Of a DNA stretch of 64,000 nucleotides, positions 30,991-38,681 are shown one piece after another. The stretch covers positions 62,001 through 126,000 of the forward strand of contig NZ_PVNG01000013.1 in NCBI RefSeq assembly GCF_003001935.1, in the 5' to 3' direction. A model generated the notes under the pieces. It made no database searches. It saw only the letters and a program-made list of their open reading frames with translations, and was not told where the DNA came from. The DNA is from Nonomuraea fuscirosea (GTDB lineage: Bacteria > Actinomycetota > Actinomycetes > Streptosporangiales > Streptosporangiaceae). Positions within the stretch are counted from its first letter, which is position 1, and each line of letters begins with the position of its first letter. The translations under genes were made by a program, and so were the position numbers.

Positions 30991-32978
30991 GGGGCGTCCT
31001 GGGTGATCAGGTTCGCCTGGAGGTGGTACCAGTGCGCGTAGTGGCCGTTCGCGGCCAGCAACTCGGCGTGGTCGCCTTCCTCCGCGATGGCGCCTCCGTC
31101 GAGGACGACGATGCGGTCCGCTCTGCGTACGGTGGCGAAGCGGTGGGAGATGAGGATCAGGGTGCGGCCGCGGGTGCGCTGCAGCAGGCGTTCGAAGATT
31201 TCGCGCTCGGCTCGGGCGTCCAGGTGAGCGGTGGGTTCGTCGACGATCAGGATCTGGCGTCCGTGCGGGTGGAGCGCGTACATGGCTCGGGCCAGCGCCA
31301 CCTTCTGCCACTGGCCGCCGGACAGGTCGCGGCCCCTGGTGAAGGCGCGCGAGAGCGGAGTGTCCAGGCCGTCGGGGAGGACGTCTAGGAGGTCGAGCGC
31401 GTCGGCCGACTCCAGGGCGGACAGGACGTCGGCGTCGGTGCCGTCGAAGGCGGGGTCGCCCAGGCTGACGTTGTCGCGGAGGGAGAGGGGGTAGCGGATG
31501 AAGTCCTGGAAGACGGCCGCCGCGGTGGCGGAAGTGGTGGTGGCGACGCCGGTGGTTCCGGTGCTGGTATCGGTGCCGAAAGTGGCGATGCCCGTGCCGG
31601 GGGTGCCCGTGCCGGGGGTGCCCGTGCCGGGGGTGCCCGTGCCGGGGGTGGCGGTGCCGATTGTGGCGGTGCCGGTGGTGGGGGTGTAGAGGCCGGTGAG
31701 GAGCTTGGCCAGGGTGGTCTTGCCGGCGCCGTTGCGGCCGACGATGGCCAGCCGTTCGCCCGGGTGGACGTGGAGGTGGAGATCGCGGAGGAGGGGGGTC
31801 GCGGCACCGGGATAGGCGAACGTGACTCCGTCCAGCGCGAGAACGCTCCCGTCGCGGATGGACGAGGTGCGGGTCGGTGCGAAGGCGTCCTCGTCCGTCG
31901 CCAGGCGGGCGAGCGAGGCACTTTCCGGTGCAGAGGCGTCGCCGATACGCACTGTGCGGACGGACGAGACGTCTTTCGGTGCGCGTGGGTTTCTGGTGGT
32001 TTCCGGGGCGATGGTGGCGTGGTCGGGTGTGGATCGGTGTCGGGTGGGGGTGAGGAGGCGCAGGGTGGCGTTGTAGGGCTCGCTTGCGTGGGCCAGTTCG
32101 AACATTTGGTGGCTGCCCGCGCCGTAGGCGAAGACCAGGAGGGCCGCCAGTACGCAGCGCGCCAGATCGCCGGGGCCGAGTAGGCCCGTGCCGGTGTGCC
32201 AGGCGAGGAGGGCGAACGTGCCGGCGGCGGAGAGCAGCTGCAGGGCCAACACCGTTCCGTATCCGCGCACCACGGCTCGTCGGCCGCGTGACTGCGGGGT
32301 GAGGAATGCGCGCATCGCGGTCACGTACCGGTCGATGAAGAAGGGCTGGAGGGAGAAGACGCGCAGTTCCTTGGCGGCGCCCGGGCCTCCCGCGACCTCG
32401 GAAAGGTAGTCGGCGCGGCGTCGGCGGCGGGCCTGGGCGGGGCTGTCGGCCAGGGTGTCGGCTCCGCCGGGGCCGACGAGCATGGTGGCGATGCGGCGGT
32501 TCTGGAGCAGGGCGAGTGACAGGGCCAGGAGCGCCGCCCACCACACGTGCAGCGCCAGGATCGCCGCACCCAGCAGGGCGGAGGTCAGGCGGCTCGCCTC
32601 GCCGGCCGCGGCCACCGCCGCCGTGCCCGGTGTCCTGCCACGGTGGCCGTGGAGGGCCAGCCGTAGGTCCGCCTGGGTCGCCGGTGTTTCCAGGAGGGCG
32701 AGCGGCAGGTTCGAGGCGACGGTGCGTACGCGGCCTCGGAGGACGCCGTCGATTCGGCGGGCCGTGGCGGTTCCGGTCGGTTCGCGGAGTGCCGTGCAGA
32801 GTTCCTGGGCCAGCAGTGCGAGCAGCAGCGTGATCAGCGGCATGGCGCCCCCGTGGGAGACGAGGAGGCCGAGGGGCACCGTGCTGAGTGGGCCGAGTGT
32901 GGCCGCACCTGCGCTGAGCAGCATGAACGGCAGCAGTCTGCGTGTCCCGGCCAGTCGTAGCAGCGCGGCGTACTTCAT
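30987..32978 (-). CDS. ABC exporter half-transporter with repeat-expanded ATPase domain
   Basis: A 663-residue fused permease-ATPase, first gene of the exporter operon. Membrane helices fill about 10-320. The ATPase domain has Walker A GRNGAGKTT, signature DLSGGQWQKVALARA, Walker B ILIVDEPTAHLD and HRF switch. Between Walker A and the Q-loop (VFQDF), where family members normally carry a strand-turn-strand such as I.VDG.D...L, this protein has a run of TGTPG repeats and Thr/Gly/Ala filler about 50 residues long. The ATG at 32978 (MKYAALLRLAG) is chosen by homology; upstream residues in frame look non-coding. Whether the ATPase still works is an open question. Confidence 0.85.
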   Translation of the reverse strand: MKYAALLRLAGTRRLLPFMLLSAGAATLGPLSTVPLGLLVSHGGAMPLITLLLALLAQELCTALREPTGTATARRIDGVLRGRVRTVASNLPLALLETPATQADLRLALHGHRGRTPGTAAVAAAGEASRLTSALLGAAILALHVWWAALLALSLALLQNRRIATMLVGPGGADTLADSPAQARRRRRADYLSEVAGGPGAAKELRVFSLQPFFIDRYVTAMRAFLTPQSRGRRAVVRGYGTVLALQLLSAAGTFALLAWHTGTGLLGPGDLARCVLAALLVFAYGAGSHQMFELAHASEPYNATLRLLTPTRHRSTPDHATIAPETTRNPRAPKDVSSVRTVRIGDASAPESASLARLATDEDAFAPTRTSSIRDGSVLALDGVTFAYPGAATPLLRDLHLHVHPGERLAIVGRNGAGKTTLAKLLTGLYTPTTGTATIGTATPGTGTPGTGTPGTGTPGTGIATFGTDTSTGTTGVATTTSATAAAVFQDFIRYPLSLRDNVSLGDPAFDGTDADVLSALESADALDLLDVLPDGLDTPLSRAFTRGRDLSGGQWQKVALARAMYALHPHGRQILIVDEPTAHLDARAEREIFERLLQRTRGRTLILISHRFATVRRADRIVVLDGGAIAEEGDHAELLAANGHYAHWYHLQANLITQDAP
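31576..31680 (-). repeat. 15-bp minisatellite inside ABC ATPase domain
   Basis: Seven 15-bp units; the four central ones (31591-31650) are identical CCCGTGCCGGGGGTG on the plus strand and the flanking ones are diverged. On the coding strand each unit gives Thr-Pro-Gly-Thr-Gly. The array stays in frame and lies between the Walker A motif and the Q-loop of the gene. Confidence 0.95.
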
Positions 32979-33023
32979 CGGTATCTCAATCCGATGTGGA
33001 TGTATTGGTCTGCCATGGACGCG

Positions 33024-33053
33024 ACCGTAACCCGGCGATGTGGCGTCGGTCAA
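33024..33053 (-). promoter_or_regulatory. Candidate promoter of ABC exporter operon
   Basis: On the minus strand, TTGACC (33053-33048) and TACGGT (33029-33024) are separated by 18 bases, giving plausible -35 and -10 hexamers about 45 bases before the exporter ATG. A 16-bp palindrome GCGAATT-GG-AATTCGC (33064-33079) just upstream could be an operator. Confidence 0.45.
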
Positions 33054-33272
33054 ACCAATGTGGGCGAATTGGAATTCGCGTGCGATCCCCTTCGGTGTCA
33101 GGGGGCGGCCGGGATTGAGTAGGTTCTGGGCGGCGGGGGTTCGGGGGCGGTGCCGAAAGGCCGCAGAAGATGTGCACCGGAGCTGTCGATTCGCCGTTGT
33201 GTCGTTCGACGCGTTGACGAAGAGGCGGCAAGCGAGGTGGCCGCCCGTTCACGAGCGAAAGAGAGCAGAGCG

Positions 33273-33713
33273 ATGAAGTTCATGATCGTGGGTAAGGCCA
33301 GTCCCGAGACCGAGGCGGGGGAACTGCCCAGCCAGGAGCTCGTGGACAACATGCACGCCTACAACGAGTCGCTGGCCAAGGCGGGGGTGCTGCTCGCGGG
33401 CGAGGGCCTCTACCCCAGCTCGCAAGGGGCGCAGATCGCCTACAGCGGTGGCAAGGCGAGTGTGATCGACGGGCCGTTCGCGGAGGCCAAGGAGCTGATC
33501 GCCGGGTTCTGGCTGATCCAGGTCAAGTCGCGTGAGGAGGCCATCGAGTGGGCGCTGCGGGTGCCGGTGCCGCCGGGGCACGACGGGATCGGGCTGGACG
33601 TGTGGCGGGTGTTCGACGCCTCCGACGTACCGGACGACTCGATGCCGGCCGAGGAGCGTGAGCGCGAGGAGGCGCTGCGGGAGCGGCTCGGCGTGGACCA
33701 GCCCGACGCCTGA
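33273..33713 (+). CDS. YCII/DGPF-family protein, ECF42 partner
   Basis: A 146-residue YciI-like ferredoxin-fold protein: MKFMIVGKASPETEAGE opening, the diagnostic DGPF in SVIDGPFAEAKELIAGFW, and SREEAIEWA. DGPF proteins sit next to, and are often targets of, ECF42 sigma factors, exactly as here (the sigma gene starts 53 bases downstream). The molecular function is unproven. The ATG at 33273 is chosen because the fold begins there and AAAGAGAGCAGAG precedes it. Its C-terminal 30 residues are very acidic. Confidence 0.9.
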   Translation: MKFMIVGKASPETEAGELPSQELVDNMHAYNESLAKAGVLLAGEGLYPSSQGAQIAYSGGKASVIDGPFAEAKELIAGFWLIQVKSREEAIEWALRVPVPPGHDGIGLDVWRVFDASDVPDDSMPAEEREREEALRERLGVDQPDA

Positions 33714-33765
33714 CCACCGCTGAGGCGGGTTGCGGGGGTGTGGGGCGGGCTGGTCTCATGGGCCG

Positions 33766-35232
33766 GTGACGGCTACGGACACTCACCGCGCCATCGAGGC
33801 GGTCTGGCGGATCGAGGCGGCCCGGCTCATCGCCGGGCTCGCCGGTCTGGTGCGCGACGTCGGCCTGGCCGAGGAGCTGGCGCAGGACGCGCTGGTCGCG
33901 GCGCTGGAGCAGTGGCCGGAGTCGGGCGTGCCGCGCAATCCGGGCGCCTGGCTGATGACGGTGTCCAAGCGGCGCGCCATCGACCTGATCCGGCGTAACG
34001 AACGGCTCCAGCGCAACCTCGTCGAGCTCGGCCACCGTCTCGATCTGGAGGAGGAGCTGCCCGAGGTCGACGAGATCGAGGACGACCTGCTGCGGCTGGT
34101 CTTCACCGCCTGCCATCCGGCGCTGTCGGTGGAGGCGCGGGTGGCGATGACGCTGCGGGTGCTCGGCGGGCTGACCACCGACGAGATCGCGCGGGCGTTC
34201 CTGGTGCCGGAGGCGACCGTGGCGCAGCGCATCGTCCGGGCCAAGCGGACGCTCGCCGACAGGAAGGTCCCGTTCGAGGTGCCGCAGGGCGCCGAGCTGG
34301 CCGGGCGCCTGTCCTCCGTGCTGGGGGTCATCTACCTCATCTTCAACGAGGGCTACTCGGCGACCGCCGGTGACGACTGGATGCGGCCCGGTCTGTGCGC
34401 GGACGCTCAGCGGCTGGGCCGGGTCCTGGCCGGGCTGATGCCCGCGGAACCCGAGGTGCACGGCCTGGTCGCGCTGATGGAGATCCAGGCGTCCCGGGCG
34501 GCGGCCCGGGTGGGTCCGTCGGGTGAGCCGATCCTGCTGCTGGAGCAGAACCGGGCGAAGTGGGATCGGCTGCTCATCAACCGCGGTCTGGCCGCGCTGG
34601 ACCGGGCCGAGGAGCTGTCCAGGGCGGAGGGTGCGGCACCCGTCGAAGCTGTCGCAGGGTCGGGTGGCGACGCGGAACGGGGCAGAGGTCGAGGAGCGGG
34701 CGGAGGCGGGGAAGTCGGCGCGGGGCTGGGGCCGTACACGCTGCAGGCGGCCATCGCCGCCTGTCATGCGCGGGCGACCGCTCCCGAGGAGACCGACTGG
34801 GTGCGGATCGCGAGCCTGTACGAGTCGCTGGCCCGCCTGTCCCGCTCCCCCGTCGTGGAGCTCAACCGGGCGGTGGCGCTGTCGATGGCGTACGGGCCGG
34901 CGGTCGGGCTCGGGCTGCTCGACCAGATCGTGGACGAGCCGTCGCTGAAGGACTATCACCTGCTGCCGAGCGTACGCGGGGATCTGCTGGTCAAGCTGGG
35001 GCGGACGGCGGAGGCGCGGGCGGAGTTCGAGCGGGCGGCGGGTATGACCCGTAACGCGCGTGAGCGCGCCCTGCTGGAGGAACGCGCCGCCGGCTGCGGC
35101 ACCGGCGTGGAGGAACGCGCCGCCGGCTGCGGCACCGGCGTGGAGGAACGCGCCGGCACCGGCGTGGAGGAACGCGCCGGCACCGGCGCTTCAGAAGGCG
35201 CCACCCGGACGTCGCCCGCCGGGACCGACTGA
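33766..35232 (+). CDS. ECF42-family RNA polymerase sigma factor with TPR-like domain
   Basis: A 488-residue sigma factor: region 2 near 10-75 (VGLAEELAQDALVAALEQWP, then AWLMTVSKRRAIDLIRR), region 4 near 115-170 (LGGLTTDEIARAFLVPEATVAQRIVRAKR), then a long helical TPR-like domain (LYESLARLSRSPVVELNRAVALS, PSVRGDLLVKLGRTAEARAEFERA). Such factors lack a classical anti-sigma and are thought to be controlled through the C-terminal domain. The GTG at 33766 fits homologue N-termini. Two oddities: a Gly/Arg/Glu insertion around 300-325 and a C-terminal tail built of tandem repeats. Partner of the DGPF gene upstream. Confidence 0.92.
   Translation: MTATDTHRAIEAVWRIEAARLIAGLAGLVRDVGLAEELAQDALVAALEQWPESGVPRNPGAWLMTVSKRRAIDLIRRNERLQRNLVELGHRLDLEEELPEVDEIEDDLLRLVFTACHPALSVEARVAMTLRVLGGLTTDEIARAFLVPEATVAQRIVRAKRTLADRKVPFEVPQGAELAGRLSSVLGVIYLIFNEGYSATAGDDWMRPGLCADAQRLGRVLAGLMPAEPEVHGLVALMEIQASRAAARVGPSGEPILLLEQNRAKWDRLLINRGLAALDRAEELSRAEGAAPVEAVAGSGGDAERGRGRGAGGGGEVGAGLGPYTLQAAIAACHARATAPEETDWVRIASLYESLARLSRSPVVELNRAVALSMAYGPAVGLGLLDQIVDEPSLKDYHLLPSVRGDLLVKLGRTAEARAEFERAAGMTRNARERALLEERAAGCGTGVEERAAGCGTGVEERAGTGVEERAGTGASEGATRTSPAGTD
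35077..35190 (+). repeat. Tandem repeats at sigma-factor C-terminus
   Basis: Two 33-bp units (35077-35109, 35110-35142), identical in protein, encoding EERAAGCGTGV, followed by two 24-bp units (35143-35166, 35167-35190) encoding EERAGTGV and EERAGTGA. The shorter unit is the longer with nine bases removed. They extend the protein past the conserved helical domain. Confidence 0.95.
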
Positions 35233-35286
35233 GACTCACTCTGGGTGACATTGCCCTGAATGTGGCACGAATGGTGCCTCTTGAGA

Positions 35287-35300
35287 TGGGAGCGCTCCCA
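35287..35300. promoter_or_regulatory. CebR box 1 (TGGGAGCGCTCCCA)
   Basis: Perfect 14-bp palindrome identical to the CebR operator known from Streptomyces cellobiose uptake genes, about 200 bp upstream of cebE. With the second box it should let the CebR repressor silence the operon until cello-oligosaccharide is present. Confidence 0.93.
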
Positions 35301-35416
35301 AACGGGCCTTTGCGAAGTTTCAGACCATATGTCCTGTTCAAGGCTGCTAAACCGCCCCATTGGTAACGGTTCCGTTTCGCGGGATTGACGGGCAGAGCGG
35401 CTAAGTGCACCCTTTG

Positions 35417-35430
35417 TGGGAGCGCTCCCA
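35417..35430. promoter_or_regulatory. CebR box 2 (TGGGAGCGCTCCCA)
   Basis: Second perfect copy of the CebR palindrome, 70 bp before the cebE ATG and 130 bp from box 1 (about 12 helical turns), close to where the promoter should lie. Paired boxes at this spacing could support cooperative binding or looping. Confidence 0.93.
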
Positions 35431-35499
35431 AGACTCCCACCGCGGCGGAGCGTGTGCCGCGGTGCACTCCCCAACCAGTCACCCGAGAAGGGGTCCACC

Positions 35500-36837
35500 A
35501 TGATGATCAGCAAGCGTCGCGGCGGTCTTGCCGTGGCCTCGGCCCTGGCCGCGGCGGCGCTCACCGTCGCGTCCTGCGGTTCCGGCAGCACCCCGGAGTC
35601 CAGCGCTCCAACCTCGTCGGCGGCCGCTGAGCCCGTCACCATCCGCGTGCAGACCTTCGGCGGCGGCACCAACTTCGGTTACAAGAACGCCATCACGAAG
35701 TGGAACGCCGAGCACAAGGACATCCAGATCAAGGAGGAGCACCTCACCGACCAGTTCGAGCAGCAGTACTGGCCGCAGATGATCCAGTGGCTGCAGGCGG
35801 GCAACGGCGCCGGTGACGTGGTCGGCATCGACGAGGGCGGCATGGGCCTGGCCAAGGCGCACCCGGAGTGGTGGGCCGACCTGAAGGAGCACGGCCTGGA
35901 GTCGCGCAAGGCCGACTTCCCGGCGTGGAAGTGGGAGAACGGCGTCGCCGCCGACGGCAAGCTGTTCGGCCTCGGCACCGACATCGGCGGCATGAGCATC
36001 TGCTACCGCACGGACCTGTTCAAGAAGGCCGGCCTGGCCACGGACCGTGAGGAGGTCAGCGCGCTGTGGCCGACGTGGGACGAGTTCATGAAGGTGGGCC
36101 AGCAGTTCCAGGCGAAGGTCAAGGACACCAAGTGGGCTGACGGGACCAACACCCTCTACCAGGTGGTCCTCTACCAGGAGGCGGCCAAGAACGGCAACGT
36201 CACCTACTTCGACAAGGACAACAACCTCATCGTCGACAAGAACCCGGCGGTGCGGACGGGCTTCGACTTCGCCTCGAAGATGAGCCAGCAGGGCCTGACC
36301 GCCAAGCTGCGCAACTTCACCGACGAGTGGGCGGCGGGCACCCAGAAGGGCGCGTTCGCCACGGTCGGCTGCCCGTCCTGGATGCTCGGCGTGGTCAGCG
36401 GCAACGCGGGCGACGCGGGCGCGGGCAAGTGGGACGTGGCCTCGGTGCCCGGCGGGGGCGGGAACTGGGGCGGCTCCTGGCTGGCCGTGCCGAAGCAGTC
36501 GAAGCACCCGAAGGAGGCCGCGCAGGTCGCGGACTACCTGACGCAGGCGCAGACCGAGGCGAGCATCTTCACCGACTTCGGCAACATGCCGAGCAACACG
36601 AAGGCGCAGCAGGACCCCGCGGTGCAGGGCGCCAAGAACGAGTTCTTCAACGACGCCCCCATCGGTGAGATCTTCGCCAAGTCGGCGTCGAGCCTCCAGC
36701 CGGTCTTCCTCGGCGTGAAGCACGCCCAGGTCAAGAACGCCATCGAGTCGGTCATCCAGGGCATGGACGACGGCTCCGTCCCCTACGACAAGGCCTGGCA
36801 GCAGCTGGTCGACGACGCGGTCAAGGCCGCGGGCTGA
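35500..36837 (+). CDS. cebE: Cello-oligosaccharide-binding lipoprotein CebE
   Basis: A 445-residue extracellular sugar-binding lipoprotein of an ABC importer. A signal peptide with lipobox LTVASC places Cys26 as the lipidated residue, followed by a Ser/Thr/Pro spacer and the binding domain (VTIRVQTFGGGTNFGYKNAITKWN, GDVVGIDEGGMGLAKAHPEWWADL). It is assigned to cellobiose/cellotriose because of the CebR boxes, the cebFG genes and the GH1 beta-glucosidase that follow. The ATG at 35500 (or the next codon, also ATG) has GAGAAGGGG upstream. A GC-rich hairpin after the stop probably keeps its message level above that of the permeases. Confidence 0.92.
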   Translation: MMISKRRGGLAVASALAAAALTVASCGSGSTPESSAPTSSAAAEPVTIRVQTFGGGTNFGYKNAITKWNAEHKDIQIKEEHLTDQFEQQYWPQMIQWLQAGNGAGDVVGIDEGGMGLAKAHPEWWADLKEHGLESRKADFPAWKWENGVAADGKLFGLGTDIGGMSICYRTDLFKKAGLATDREEVSALWPTWDEFMKVGQQFQAKVKDTKWADGTNTLYQVVLYQEAAKNGNVTYFDKDNNLIVDKNPAVRTGFDFASKMSQQGLTAKLRNFTDEWAAGTQKGAFATVGCPSWMLGVVSGNAGDAGAGKWDVASVPGGGGNWGGSWLAVPKQSKHPKEAAQVADYLTQAQTEASIFTDFGNMPSNTKAQQDPAVQGAKNEFFNDAPIGEIFAKSASSLQPVFLGVKHAQVKNAIESVIQGMDDGSVPYDKAWQQLVDDAVKAAG

Positions 36838-36847
36838 TGACCGTCCC

Positions 36848-36874
36848 GCCCGGCCCGCCACCGGCGGGCCGGGC
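36848..36874 (+). terminator. Intra-operon stem-loop between cebE and cebF
   Basis: Perfect 12-bp arms GCCCGGCCCGCC (36848-36859) and GGCGGGCCGGGC (36863-36874) with a 3-nt loop and no T-run. Such a stem between binding-protein and permease genes normally acts as a partial terminator or 3' mRNA stabiliser that favours the binding protein. Confidence 0.8.
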
Positions 36875-36897
36875 ATGTCGCCGCTGAAAGGTCTGGT

Positions 36898-37854
36898 ATG
36901 AGCCTCGACACCCTTACGCGGGCGGCACGGAACAGTCATCGCCGTGATCGTCCGCCAGGCCGCCGCTGGCGTTCCAAGATGGACGTCAAGGCGATGCCGT
37001 ACGCCCTGGTGTCTCCCTACTTCATTCTGTTCGCCGCCTTCGGGCTGTTCCCGCTGGCCTTCACGCTCTACTACTCGCTCTACGACTACGACCTGGCCGG
37101 GACCACGGAGTGGGCCGGGCTGGACAACTACGCCGCGCTGCTGGCGGACGACGACTTCTGGCGGGCCGTGGTGAACACGGTGGCCATGTTCCTCATCGCC
37201 ACCGTCCCCCAGATGCTGCTGGCGCTGTTCTTGGCCAACGCGCTGAACAAGCGCTTCCGGTTCCGCCTGGCGATCCGGATGAGCGTGCTGCTGCCGCTCG
37301 TCACGTCGGTGGTCGCGGTCGCGGTGGTGTTCACGCAGCTGTACGCCCGCGACTGGGGCCTGGTCAACTGGATCCTGGGCGCGTTCGGCGTGGAGAACAC
37401 CAACTGGCGGGCCGAGCGCGTCCCGTCCTGGATCGCCATCGCCACCATGGTCGACTGGCGCTGGACCGGCTACAACGCGATCATCTTCCTGGCCGGCATG
37501 CAGACGATCCCGCGCGACCTGTACGAGGCCGCCGCGATCGACGGCGCGTCCAGGCGACGGCAGTTCTGGCAGATCACGCTGCCGATGCTGCGCCCGACCA
37601 TGATCTTCGTGGTGCTGAACTCGACGATCGGCGGGCTGACGCTGTTCTCCGAGCCGACCACGTTCTACAACGGCAACGTCGACGGCGGCTCGCAGGGCCA
37701 GTTCCAGACGGTGGCCATGTTCATCGTCAAGCAGGGTTTCCGCGAGTTCGACTACGGCTACGCCGCCGCTGCCGCCTGGCTGCTGTTCCTGCTGATTCTC
37801 ATCGGAGCGGCGATCAACTTCCTGTTCGTGCGCAGGATCGGGGGCACGAAATGA
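36898..37854 (+). CDS. cebF: Sugar ABC permease CebF
   Basis: A 318-residue MalF-type permease. After a basic N-terminal tail, six membrane helices begin at about residue 38 (ALVSPYFILFAAFGLFPLAFTLYYSLYDY); the ATPase-coupling EAA loop reads DLYEAAAIDGASRRRQFWQITLPML near 205-230. It starts at ATG 36898 after GAAAGG, and its stop overlaps the cebG start (ATGA). No ATP-binding gene lies in the operon, as in Streptomyces ceb systems where MsiK energises several importers. Confidence 0.93.
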   Translation: MSLDTLTRAARNSHRRDRPPGRRWRSKMDVKAMPYALVSPYFILFAAFGLFPLAFTLYYSLYDYDLAGTTEWAGLDNYAALLADDDFWRAVVNTVAMFLIATVPQMLLALFLANALNKRFRFRLAIRMSVLLPLVTSVVAVAVVFTQLYARDWGLVNWILGAFGVENTNWRAERVPSWIAIATMVDWRWTGYNAIIFLAGMQTIPRDLYEAAAIDGASRRRQFWQITLPMLRPTMIFVVLNSTIGGLTLFSEPTTFYNGNVDGGSQGQFQTVAMFIVKQGFREFDYGYAAAAAWLLFLLILIGAAINFLFVRRIGGTK

Positions 37855-38681
37855 CCAACTGGTCACCGACCATCCTCACCAGGGTCATGCTGGGCGTGGC
37901 GGTCTTCCTGTCGGCGTTCCCGCTGTACTGGATGCTGGTGATCGCCTCGCGCACCAACGCCGACGCGGTTTCGGTGCCGCCGCCGTTCCTGCCGGGCGGC
38001 AACCTCGGCGAGAACATCGTCGCGGTGCTCAACAACGAGGACGCCAAGTTCCTGCTGGGACTGACGAACTCGTTCATCGTGGCGACGGTCGTCACCGTCT
38101 CCGTGGTGATCATCTCCACGCTGGCGGGCTTCTCGTTCGCCAACCTCAATTTCAAGGGCCGCAACCTGCTGCTGGTGCTCGTGCTGCTGACGATGGCGGT
38201 GCCGCTGCAGCAGATGGGCGTGGTGCCGCTCTACCGGCTCATGGTGAGCCTGGAGTGGACGGGAACGCTCAAGGCGGTCATCCTGCCGTACCTGCTCAAC
38301 GGGTTCGGCGTGTTCCTGATGACGCAGTACACGCGCCAGGCCGTGCCGATGGAGCTGGTCGAGGCCGCCCGGGTGGACGGCGCGGCCACGCTGCGCATCT
38401 GGTGGAACGTCGTGCTGCCCGCCGTGCGGCCCGGGATGGCCGTGCTCGGCATCAACACGTTCATGCTCATGTGGAACGACTTCATGTGGCCGCTGATCGT
38501 GCTCACCCCGGACAACCCGACCGTGCAGATCGCGATCACCTCGCTCAACGCCAGGTTCTCCACGAACTACACGTTGATCTTCGCGGGCACGGCGCTGTCC
38601 ATCATTCCGCTCATCGCGGTATTCGTCGCATTCGGCCGCCAAATCGTCGGCGGACTCATGGAAGGTGCGGTCAAGGCGTGA
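37851..38681 (+). CDS. cebG: Sugar ABC permease CebG
   Basis: A 276-residue MalG-type permease with six helices and the EAA loop VELVEAARVDGAATLRIWWNVVLPAVRP near 168-194. The start overlaps the cebF stop and its own stop overlaps the bglC start, so translation is coupled along the operon. Partner of CebF in the membrane channel for cello-oligosaccharides. Confidence 0.93.
   Translation: MTNWSPTILTRVMLGVAVFLSAFPLYWMLVIASRTNADAVSVPPPFLPGGNLGENIVAVLNNEDAKFLLGLTNSFIVATVVTVSVVIISTLAGFSFANLNFKGRNLLLVLVLLTMAVPLQQMGVVPLYRLMVSLEWTGTLKAVILPYLLNGFGVFLMTQYTRQAVPMELVEAARVDGAATLRIWWNVVLPAVRPGMAVLGINTFMLMWNDFMWPLIVLTPDNPTVQIAITSLNARFSTNYTLIFAGTALSIIPLIAVFVAFGRQIVGGLMEGAVKA

Noticed and set aside
31576..31680. 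Short tandem repeats considered as a CRISPR array
   Set aside because: Units are directly adjacent with no spacers, and the array is in frame within a gene.
28891..32544. A 1217-codon minus-strand open frame read as one giant protein
   Set aside because: Only the part after the ATG at 30990 is a real ABC subunit; the His/Arg/Pro-rich upstream part is an alternative frame of the other ABC gene.
28891..32978. The ABC pair as part of a lanthipeptide or other RiPP cluster
   Set aside because: No precursor peptide, modification enzyme, protease domain or immunity gene is found around it.
33064..33079. GCGAATT-GG-AATTCGC palindrome as a separate operator
   Set aside because: Real dyad, but only 16 bp and no regulator or conserved context; mentioned with the exporter promoter instead.
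35479..37866. A 795-codon minus-strand frame opposite cebE and cebF
   Set aside because: Antisense shadow; no domain and the plus strand encodes clear transporter genes.
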